This document shows positions 38,275-45,581 of a stretch of DNA of 64,000 bases, one piece after another. Each line of letters opens with the position of its first letter. Within the stretch, counting starts at the first letter, position 1. Origin of the DNA: Brevundimonas sp. (GTDB taxonomy: Bacteria > Pseudomonadota > Alphaproteobacteria > Caulobacterales > Caulobacteraceae); assembly GCF_030682035.1 (NCBI RefSeq), contig NZ_JAUXQZ010000014.1, positions 62,001-126,000 on the forward strand, written 5' to 3'. The notes under the pieces were generated by a model. The model was given only the letters and a program-made list of their open reading frames with translations. It made no database searches and was not told where the DNA came from. The position numbers and the translations under genes were made by a program.

Positions 38275-39911
38275 GCTCGCCGGCCCGACGCCGGCGCCGG
38301 AGGCAGGGCGACCTCGAACCGGGCGCCTGCGACGCCGCCCGTTGCGTCCGTGCGGTTGGCGGCCCGGACCTGGCCACCATGGGCCTCAACGATCTGGCGC
38401 ACGATCGACAAACCCAGCCCCGAATTGGCCCCGAACGCCGTGCCTCTCGGGCGGGCGGTGTAGAAACGCTCGAACACCGTCTCGAGGTTTTCCGGCGGGA
38501 TGCCGGGGCCGTCGTCGTCGATCCGCACGCGAATCGGCCGGTTCGGGTCGATATCGTCGCGGCCCAGCGACAACCGCACCGTGCCGCCGAGCGGGCTGAA
38601 CGAGCGGGCGTTGTCGATCAGATTGCGGAACACCTGACCCAGAGGCCCGTCGCGACCCATGATCTGAACATGATCCCCCGTCGCCGCCTCGAAGGTCACA
38701 TGCGCCTCCCCCGGCTTCAGCCCCGACACATAGACGCCGACGATCTCGGTCAGCAGCTGGGTCAGGTCGATGGCGCGTGGCCGGTCTCGGTTCAGCTCGG
38801 CGTCCAGCCGCGAGGCGTTGGAGATGTCGGTGATCAGCCGGTCCAGACGGCGCACATCCTGTTGCAGCAGGTTGGTCAGCTTCTCCCGCTGGGCCGCCGT
38901 CTTGACCAGCGGCAGGGTCTCCAGCGCCGAGCGGATCGAGGTCAGGGGGTTCTTGATTTCATGTGACACGTCGGCGGCGAAGGCCTCAATGGCGTCCATC
39001 CGGTCCGACAGGGTCTCGGTCATGGTCTCCAGCGACCGGGCCAGGTCGCCAATCTCGTCCTTGCGGCCCTCAAGGTCAGGCAGGGAGATGGCCCGGGCGC
39101 GTTGCAGCCGCACCTCATCGGCCGCCGCCGACAGCCGCATCACCGGCCGGGCCACAAACAGATGCATCAGTAGCGACCCCAGCAGGTTCACCGCCAACGC
39201 CACGAGGGCGAAGGGCATCAGAGCGCGGCGCTGGGCGTCCAGTGTCTCGTCCACATTGCCAGCTTCCAGTGTGAGCACGCCCAGAACCTGGCGCACATGG
39301 CGCACGGGAATCGACACTGACACCACTCGATCGCCGCTCTCCGAGCGCCTTACGCTGGCCTGCGGCTCGCCGTCGAGGGCCTGCTCGACCTCGGCCGCCA
39401 AGGCCAGTCGGGCCTGTTCCAGATTGTCGTCGTCGCGACGCTCCCCCACCGGATCGGGCGCGGGCGCCGGCGTGCCGGCGGGCCGGGCCGGCGGCAGGGG
39501 CTGGCCGGGGATCGCCTCGCTGACGGCGTAGCTGTCAGCGACCAGCAGGCCATCGAGATCAAACAGACGGGCCCGCTGACCCTCCGGAATGAAGTCATCA
39601 ACCAGTTGCCGCGACGCCTCCACCGGGTCGAAGGCGGGCGTGGGTTCGCCGGTGGTGATGCTCAACTTGCTGAGCACATTGGACAGGAGTTCGGCCTGGG
39701 CCGTCAGCGTCTCCTGCCGCGCCTGAATCAGTCCCCGGCTCCACTCGTTCAGCAACAGGGCGCCGACGAACAGGATCAGCAGACTGAGCAGGTTCAACGC
39801 GAGAATCAGTCCGCCCAGCCGCGACCCGCTGAAATGTTTCAGGCGACGGCGGGGTTCAGCCTCTCCCGGCGGGAGCGGATCAGCTTTCGCGATAGCGGTA
39901 TCCAACGCCAT
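38271..39911 (-). CDS. chvG: Envelope-stress sensor histidine kinase, ChvG family
   Basis: 546 residues: a first membrane helix (~30-52), a periplasmic domain with a Pro/Ala-rich insertion ([15 protein letters not shown]), a second helix near 225-245 and a HAMP region. The HisKA domain ([21 protein letters not shown]) and HATPase boxes ([34 protein letters not shown]) follow. ChvG/ChvI responds to acid and cell-envelope stress in Alphaproteobacteria. The start at ATG 39911 overlaps the end of chvI by 32 bases. Confidence 0.95.
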   Translation of the reverse strand: MALDTAIAKADPLPPGEAEPRRRLKHFSGSRLGGLILALNLLSLLILFVGALLLNEWSRGLIQARQETLTAQAELLSNVLSKLSITTGEPTPAFDPVEASRQLVDDFIPEGQRARLFDLDGLLVADSYAVSEAIPGQPLPPARPAGTPAPAPDPVGERRDDDNLEQARLALAAEVEQALDGEPQASVRRSESGDRVVSVSIPVRHVRQVLGVLTLEAGNVDETLDAQRRALMPFALVALAVNLLGSLLMHLFVARPVMRLSAAADEVRLQRARAISLPDLEGRKDEIGDLARSLETMTETLSDRMDAIEAFAADVSHEIKNPLTSIRSALETLPLVKTAAQREKLTNLLQQDVRRLDRLITDISNASRLDAELNRDRPRAIDLTQLLTEIVGVYVSGLKPGEAHVTFEAATGDHVQIMGRDGPLGQVFRNLIDNARSFSPLGGTVRLSLGRDDIDPNRPIRVRIDDDGPGIPPENLETVFERFYTARPRGTAFGANSGLGLSIVRQIVEAHGGQVRAANRTDATGGVAGARFEVALPPAPASGRRA

Positions 39912-40584
39912 ACAGGGTCTCGATGGCGTCGAACTCGGGGTCGACCACCCGGAATTTCTTCCGCATGCGTTTGACGTGGCTGTCGATGGTGCGGTCGTCG
40001 ACATAGACCTGATCGTCATAGGCGGCGTCCATCAGGTTGTCGCGGCTCTTCACGAAACCGGGCCGCTGGGCCAGGGCCTGCAGGAGCAGGAACTCCGTCA
40101 CGGTCAGCTTGACCGGCTTGCCCTCCCAGGTGCTCTCATGGCGGGCCGGATCCATGGACAGCTTGCCGCGCTTGATCGCCTTGGTCGAACCCTCCGCCGA
40201 AGGCTCGGGCTCGGCCCCGTCTGCGCCGGTGCGGCGCAGCAGGGCCTTGACCCGCTCGATCAGCAAACGCTGGCTGAACGGCTTGTGGATATAATCGTCG
40301 GCTCCGAGGTTGAAGCCGAGGATTTCGTCGATCTCCTCGTCCTTGGACGTCAGCATGATGACCGGGATCTGCGAGGTCTGACGCAGGCGGCGCAGCACCT
40401 CCATCCCGTCCATGCGCGGCATCTTCACATCGAGGATGGCCAGATCGGGCGGGCTGGCTTCCAGCGCTTCGAGGCCGGCAGCGCCGTCGTGGAAGGCCGT
40501 GACCTTGTGGCCATGGCTTTCCAGCGCCAGCGAGACGGACGCGACGATGTTCTCGTCGTCGTCGACCAGTGTGATGTTGGCCAA
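39880..40584 (-). CDS. chvI: OmpR-type response regulator, ChvI family
   Basis: 234 residues: receiver domain ([18 protein letters not shown]; phospho-Asp in [17 protein letters not shown]; Lys in [10 protein letters not shown]) and winged-helix output ([30 protein letters not shown], ending [10 protein letters not shown]). The start is TTG 40584 ([10 protein letters not shown]), decided by AAGGAG six bases upstream; no ATG suits the receiver domain. It leads the cluster with chvG, hprK, EIIA and HPr, tying envelope stress to PTS regulation. Confidence 0.95.
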   Translation of the reverse strand: MANITLVDDDENIVASVSLALESHGHKVTAFHDGAAGLEALEASPPDLAILDVKMPRMDGMEVLRRLRQTSQIPVIMLTSKDEEIDEILGFNLGADDYIHKPFSQRLLIERVKALLRRTGADGAEPEPSAEGSTKAIKRGKLSMDPARHESTWEGKPVKLTVTEFLLLQALAQRPGFVKSRDNLMDAAYDDQVYVDDRTIDSHVKRMRKKFRVVDPEFDAIETLYGVGYRYRES

Positions 40585-40757
40585 GTCAGCTCCTTGCAGT
40601 CGGATCGTTCGCCATCTCAACGCGCGGCAAGCGGTACCGTTCTAAAACATCGTGGAGAGATTACGGCGCAAAACATGGGCTGCGCCGCCTCAATGCGCAA
40701 CGAAACCTGACCTTAAAGCCTTGGCGTCATACTGGCGGCTCACAGCGTGAGCGTTTC

Positions 40758-42476
40758 ATGTCCGGCCCCGTCCACTACGAAATCTATGCTCGCAAGACTG
40801 CGCTGGCCCCCTGGAGCCTCCAGATGGCGACAGAGGACCGCGCCTGCGCCGTCCAGACCGCCGAGGACATGCTCTCCGACGACCGCGCGGCCGCCGTGCG
40901 CGTGACCAAGGAGACGCTCGACCCGGACACCATGGAATTCAACAGCGTCACCGTGCTCACGCGCGGGGCGCCGGAGGTCCAGAAGAAACGTATCGTGCCC
41001 GACGATCGGGCCGGGCCGCGCTGCTCGGCGCCGCACGATTTCTATACGCCCCATGCCCGCGAGACGATCAGCCGGGTGCTGGAGGACTGGCTGGCGCGCC
41101 ACGGCGTCACCGCCTTCGAACTGCTGCACCGCCCCGATCTGGCCGAAAAGCTGGAGGCCTCCGGCGTGGAGCTTCAGCACGCCATCCAGAAGATCGCTGT
41201 GCCCGAGAGTCAGGACGTGGGCCAGCCAGTCCATGATCTGATGCGCCACTACCAGAAACTGTCCGACCAGGCCGTGGGGCGCGTCGTCGCGGCCGGGCGG
41301 CGCGACCTCTTCCCCAGCCTCGAAGACTGTTCGATCGCCGACATCGCCCATCGCATGGCCGGCAAGCCGGACCGCGCCTTCATCATGGGCGGGGTTGTGT
41401 GCGGCGCCCTGAAGGGCCTGCGCGGCGGCCGGCCGCGCCTCGACCGGTTGATGGAACTGGCCGACCGCGCGCCTATGGACGGCCCGCCCCGCGCCATGGT
41501 CATGGTGCCGATTGAACAACTGCTGTGCGAGATGCTGGGGGCCCGGACCAGCCTGACTGACGTGCTGGGGCCGTCTTTGGATCAAGGCGCCTCGCTGGCC
41601 GCCGTGGTCCGCATGGTCGCGCCACGCGAGATCAACGCCCTGATCGCTCAGGATCCCAAGCTGGCGTTGCAGGTGCCGGCCGTCGATGGCCCCGCCGCCC
41701 GCCTCGGCGCCCGGCTCGAGACGGGGGAATTCCCCCTGCTTTCCGCCGCCCTGGCCCGGATGGTCCTGCGCGAACTGATGAGCCCGCGCCGTCTGCGTCC
41801 CAACGACGCCGCGGGCGAGATCGATATCCTGCGCACCCTGGCGATGACCCTCACCGTTACGGCGGGGCGGCTGCTGACTCTTGACGAGGTGCAGACGGCC
41901 TTCAACGAGCGCTCCAAGGCCATTGTCACCGCGGATTTCGTCGCCGCCTACGTCAAACCCTGCACCACCGTCCTGTGCGAGGCCGAGGCCCTGACCCGTC
42001 TGTGCGAAAACGTCACCGGCACAGGCAACAAGCGTTCCGCGGCCCGCTGGCTGTCGGCCTGCGTCGGCTCACTGCGTTTCGAGAGCGAGATGCGGGCTGC
42101 CTCCGCCACCCAGACCGCGGCGCAGAAGTTGGGCCTGTTGGCCGGGCTTCAACGCGCGGTGCGGTCCTGCGGCCTGACGGAACGGGACGATGGGGAAATC
42201 AGCGCAGCCATCGGCACGGTAGGGGGAGCGGTCGAGGCCGAGGCCCGGATCGTCATGATGCTGGCCCGCTCGCCCGCCCCGCTGGTGCAGAAGCTGTCGG
42301 TGCTGTTGCGCCTCGCCGCCGGGGAGACCGCGCCGCTCGGCCCCGCCGCCGACCGCGCCAAGGCCGAGGCCGTTAAAATGTTCCGCGCACCCGAATCCCG
42401 CGCCGTCCTGTCGGCCGCGCCGGAAACCCTGGCCCCCCTTAGGGGGCTGATGCAGGCCGCCGGTCTGGCCGCCTAG
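40758..42476 (+). CDS. Large unrecognised protein, probably cytoplasmic
   Basis: 572 residues from MSGPVHYEIYARKTALAPWSLQ; no signal peptide or membrane segment. The first ~85 residues look like a small alpha/beta domain (YEIYARK...RACAVQTAEDMLSD). The rest is almost entirely helical and Ala/Leu/Arg-rich. I recognise no catalytic motif. It is divergent from chvI across a 173-base gap and would be next to recA if the IS and the 14-kb element were absent. The stop codon TAG lies in the CTAG at the left IS junction, so the native end may have been altered at the last codons. Confidence 0.75.
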   Translation: MSGPVHYEIYARKTALAPWSLQMATEDRACAVQTAEDMLSDDRAAAVRVTKETLDPDTMEFNSVTVLTRGAPEVQKKRIVPDDRAGPRCSAPHDFYTPHARETISRVLEDWLARHGVTAFELLHRPDLAEKLEASGVELQHAIQKIAVPESQDVGQPVHDLMRHYQKLSDQAVGRVVAAGRRDLFPSLEDCSIADIAHRMAGKPDRAFIMGGVVCGALKGLRGGRPRLDRLMELADRAPMDGPPRAMVMVPIEQLLCEMLGARTSLTDVLGPSLDQGASLAAVVRMVAPREINALIAQDPKLALQVPAVDGPAARLGARLETGEFPLLSAALARMVLRELMSPRRLRPNDAAGEIDILRTLAMTLTVTAGRLLTLDEVQTAFNERSKAIVTADFVAAYVKPCTTVLCEAEALTRLCENVTGTGNKRSAARWLSACVGSLRFESEMRAASATQTAAQKLGLLAGLQRAVRSCGLTERDDGEISAAIGTVGGAVEAEARIVMMLARSPAPLVQKLSVLLRLAAGETAPLGPAADRAKAEAVKMFRAPESRAVLSAAPETLAPLRGLMQAAGLAA

Positions 42477-42551
42477 GTCCAATCGACATTCAGGGATTCC
42501 CGGATCGCCGGATGCGTGATTCATAGGTCTCCGCTTTGGCGGAGGTCTGAG

Positions 42552-42941
42552 ATGGGTGTGAAGCGATACGAACTGGACGAGGCGCAGTGGGCTCGTATCG
42601 AGCCGCTATTGCCGGGGAAGGCTTCGGACCCCGGGCGGACGGGCTCGGACAACCGGCTGTTCGTGAACGGGGTGCTCTGGGTGCTGCGATCGGGCGCCCA
42701 CTGGCAGGACCTTCCCGAGCGCTATGGCAAGTGGAAGACGGCGCACAAACGCTTCAGCCGCTGGGCGGCGGCCGGGGTGTGGGAGAAGGTGTTCGATGAT
42801 CTTATCAAGGACCGGGACAACCAGTACCTGATGCTGGATTCGACCCTTGTGCGGGCTCACCAGCAGGCGACGACCGGCCGGGGCAGCGGCCGAAAAAAGG
42901 GGGCCTCGACCCGGCTGTGGGGCGTTCCAGAGGGGGACTGA
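42552..42941 (+). CDS. IS5-family transposase, first frame (orfA)
   Basis: 129 residues (MGVKRYELDEAQWARIEPLLPG...). It carries the DUF4096-type N-terminal domain and the first catalytic Asp of the DDE triad in NQYLMLDSTLVRAHQQ. Near its end (about 42890-42900) the sequence cgaaaaaagggg forms an A AAA AAG slippery heptamer. A -1 ribosomal shift there would join this frame to orfB and yield the full transposase, the mechanism known for the IS427 group. Confidence 0.9.
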   Translation: MGVKRYELDEAQWARIEPLLPGKASDPGRTGSDNRLFVNGVLWVLRSGAHWQDLPERYGKWKTAHKRFSRWAAAGVWEKVFDDLIKDRDNQYLMLDSTLVRAHQQATTGRGSGRKKGASTRLWGVPEGD

Positions 42942-43324
42942 CCACCAAGGTCCACATGGCCTGCGACAGCCTGGGCCGACCCGTCCGCTTCCTCATCGCA
43001 CCGGGCCAGAGCCACGATATCCTGGCCGTGCCCGCACTGCTCGAAGGCCATCGGCCCGCCGCCGTTCTCGCCGACCGCGCCTATGACGCCAACAGCCTTC
43101 GCCGCCATCTGGACCAGATCGGAGCCGAGGCCGTCATCCCCTCGACCCGCTCCCGCACGGTCCCGATCCCACACGATCGTCTGGTCTACCGGCTCCGCAA
43201 CCGCATCGAGCGCTGCTTCAACAGGCTCAAGCACTTCCGCCGCTTCGCAACACGCTTCGACCGGCTAGCCAGCCACTACCTGGCCTTCATCCACATCGCC
43301 GCCTCCATGCTCTGGATGCGCTGA
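42917..43324 (+). CDS. IS5-family transposase, second frame (orfB)
   Basis: About 135 residues in the -1 frame relative to orfA. It contains GRSRGGLTTKVHMACDSLGRPV, the second catalytic Asp in VLADRAYDANSLRR and the Y-(2)-R-(3)-E region RNRIERCFNRLKHFRR with the catalytic Glu. It is expressed mainly as a fusion with orfA after frameshifting; 42917 is just the first start-like codon. No internal stop, so the element may be active. Confidence 0.9.
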   Translation: MGRSRGGLTTKVHMACDSLGRPVRFLIAPGQSHDILAVPALLEGHRPAAVLADRAYDANSLRRHLDQIGAEAVIPSTRSRTVPIPHDRLVYRLRNRIERCFNRLKHFRRFATRFDRLASHYLAFIHIAASMLWMR

Positions 43325-43457
43325 ATGTCGATTCGTCCTAGCCGACACCGAGGAAGTCCGCTTGCGAGCCGCTGGCCGTAGCGTCAGGGTCTGCCGTCGC
43401 GTCTCTGCTGCGGGGACGCTCGGCTACGTCAATAACGGTCGCACACCTGAGCCCATA

Positions 43458-43467
43458 AGGCGTTCCC
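43458..43467. repeat. Left target-site duplication of the casposon
   Basis: aggcgttccc, repeated in the same orientation at 57582-57591 just outside the other terminal repeat. The match extends to 15 bases (aggcgttcccgcgaa) if the gcgaa shared by the element end and the original target is counted. Confidence 0.85.
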
Positions 43468-43516
43468 GCGAAGGGATAGAGCTACCGGCCCGATGAGCCG
43501 CACTCTAGGCACTAGG
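43468..43516 (+). repeat. Left terminal inverted repeat of the casposon
   Basis: 49 bases beginning gcgaagggatagagctaccg and ending gcactagg. It is complementary to 57533-57581 with a single mismatch (43507 a against the complement g). The end of the minus-strand helicase gene lies 113 bases inside. Confidence 0.93.
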
Positions 43517-43628
43517 GGGTTTTGTCCGGCTTCGGGTCGGATCAAATCACCTAGCGTCACAGACGGAGGTTGGGTGTGAAGCGCAACGTCGACATTGTGC
43601 TGGCTGTCAATTGCCCGTGAAGCGCGCC

Positions 43629-45581
43629 CTAAGCCAGATCAGCCTGATTGTGGATTGCGTTGGCTGGAAATAGGTCGCCCCCACGGAGTTTACGCTCCGC
43701 TGCAATAGGGTCTGCGGTGAACAGCACTACGGCAAGATCTTTGAGTGCCCTTGTGCAGTTTACGTAGAAGAGCCGTCTCGTCCTATCCAACGTGGACTCC
43801 TTGCCCTCGGCGATATTTTTTCGGTCCGCATCAGAAAGGTCTCTGATCTCGAGGTACTTTTCGTACGAAAACTGATTGTGCGTGCCCTCATCATCATCCA
43901 GCACCACAAGTACGCGTTCAAACTCTGCCCCTTTGATACCCTGCTGGGTCCAGAATGGCGACTTCTCCGAGATGTAGGTCTCGTACGGTCTGAACTGTTT
44001 AGCGGGAGCCGCCAAGAATGCGTCCATTGAGGCGATCTCCTTAGTTAGGTCTTCCCCATCATCCTCATCCTCTTCGTTGGCGTCGGGGTCCGGCTCGACT
44101 GGCTTGGCCATAGCGGGGTCGAGATACGCTTGGAGTCGAGGGTCGAGGACTAGAAGTCCGGCACCTTGAATGAGCCTCAGCACGTCCCCGTTGGTAGCCC
44201 TCGAATCGTCTCCGAGAGCTGCCGCGACTTGCAGCACGGTCTTTCGAAGTTCCTTTAGGCGGCCAGCAACGTCGAAGCCCGGGGCAGCCATCTCGCCTTT
44301 GTCGAGTAAGGGGGAGTGTGAGCGGAGCACCTGCATGACTTCCAGTTCTCGGTTAGCCTGCACCGCATGGAAAATTGGCAGAACGAACGAAACGAATGGC
44401 CGCAATGGCCAAGCGGTCCCTTCGAGGAACCCGGTCTTGAACGTCTCAGGTGCCTTGTCATTCAAGGCAGCGTAGAGGTCGCCGAATCCCAAACGCTTCG
44501 CCGCCATCCGATGAACGATCACAAGGACTTTGACCCCAGCGGTGTTTCCGTCGCCCTCGCTGTCGAGCCACGCCTCGTCGTTGGACATTTGAGACATCCA
44601 TTGTCTCACTCGAAGCAGATTGGCATCTCGGGTATTGTCTGCCGGCAGGATGAACAGTTCGGCTGTCCCTTCCGGCGTGGCAATCAGCCCGTTTGCACCT
44701 AAGCGTTCGCCAGCAACCTGCACGAGGTTATCGCCATCTCGACGGATGCGATTGGCGAGGTTCAAAACTTGAGTGGAGCAACGAAAGTTCTCTGGCTTTG
44801 GGATGTCGGCCCACGCCTCCGGCGCTTCGATCGCGCCGATGCCGGTTGCATAGATTTTCTGCATGGGATCGCCGAAGAAGCCGAGACAGATCGGGGAGGC
44901 AACATCCCCTTCCACGGTCTTGAAAGCAGTCACAACGTCGGTTGTCGTGTCTTGACTTTCATCGACAAAAACAAACGGAAACTGCCGAGCGAGCAGCGTC
45001 CTAAAGAGTGGCCGTTCTGCGATTAGGAACGGCACGAGTTTAAGAATGTCGTCGTGACCTAGCACTCCCTTGGGATAGTCGCTGCCTGTCCCATAGCGGA
45101 AAGACGGCACTGCGGAAATTTGGCCAACTTGACGGTTTAACCGCACCAGATCACGAGCCGTCTTGTCACGCGTCCGTTGCTGCACCCGAGGGCCGTACCC
45201 CGCTTGGGCTGCCGTCAAGGTCTCGATTTTTTCCTGTAATCGCGCGCCGACCCACTCTCGGATGTCGTTTTGGAACGGCTTGGACACCAGCCACATAAAG
45301 CTATGGATTGTAGATACATGCACGAGCGGGTCGTTTCCGACGTCGCGCCAAATCTCGCCCGCCGCCACGTCGGTATAGGTGATGCATGCGACGCGCTGAC
45401 GAGTTTTCCGTAGCTTCACGCCATGCGCCTCCACGACGGACGACAACGCTTTGATGAGAGAGGTCGTCTTACCCGAGCCCGCTCCGGCTTTCATTATGAA
45501 GCTGACTGGCGGAGCCGCCTGAATGCAGTTCCGCAAATCAATATCGGCCTGTGTGTCAGGCTTGTTGGCACGACTACTCAC
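43629..45581 (-). CDS. UvrD/Rep-type superfamily 1 helicase (GajB-like)
   Basis: 650 residues, all SF1 helicase motifs present: I MKAGAGSGKTTS (about 31-42), Ia/Ib (VACITYTDVAAGEI), II FVFVDESQDTT, III GFFGDPMQKIY, IV NFRCSTQVLNLANR, V QGIKGAEFERVLVV and VI LFYVNCTRAL. A very acidic insertion (DPDANEEDEDDGED) precedes motif V. The start is GTG 45581, overlapping the stop of the OLD nuclease gene (GTGAGTAG), which implies translational coupling. OLD nuclease plus adjacent UvrD is the Gabija / class 2 OLD arrangement, an anti-phage system. Both proteins are somewhat larger than the reference GajA/GajB. Confidence 0.9.
   Translation of the reverse strand: MSSRANKPDTQADIDLRNCIQAAPPVSFIMKAGAGSGKTTSLIKALSSVVEAHGVKLRKTRQRVACITYTDVAAGEIWRDVGNDPLVHVSTIHSFMWLVSKPFQNDIREWVGARLQEKIETLTAAQAGYGPRVQQRTRDKTARDLVRLNRQVGQISAVPSFRYGTGSDYPKGVLGHDDILKLVPFLIAERPLFRTLLARQFPFVFVDESQDTTTDVVTAFKTVEGDVASPICLGFFGDPMQKIYATGIGAIEAPEAWADIPKPENFRCSTQVLNLANRIRRDGDNLVQVAGERLGANGLIATPEGTAELFILPADNTRDANLLRVRQWMSQMSNDEAWLDSEGDGNTAGVKVLVIVHRMAAKRLGFGDLYAALNDKAPETFKTGFLEGTAWPLRPFVSFVLPIFHAVQANRELEVMQVLRSHSPLLDKGEMAAPGFDVAGRLKELRKTVLQVAAALGDDSRATNGDVLRLIQGAGLLVLDPRLQAYLDPAMAKPVEPDPDANEEDEDDGEDLTKEIASMDAFLAAPAKQFRPYETYISEKSPFWTQQGIKGAEFERVLVVLDDDEGTHNQFSYEKYLEIRDLSDADRKNIAEGKESTLDRTRRLFYVNCTRALKDLAVVLFTADPIAAERKLRGGDLFPANAIHNQADLA

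Larger units (their letters stand above)
42473..43341. mobile_element. IS5-family (IS427-like) insertion sequence
   Basis: About 860 bp bounded by ctag on both sides (42473-42476 and 43338-43341), read as target duplication. The terminal inverted repeats are gtccaatcgacattcag at the left and its complement with two mismatches at the right; 13 inner bases match perfectly. It contains a two-frame transposase gene. Insertion is at the stop codon of the upstream 572-residue gene. The copy looks intact. Confidence 0.9.
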
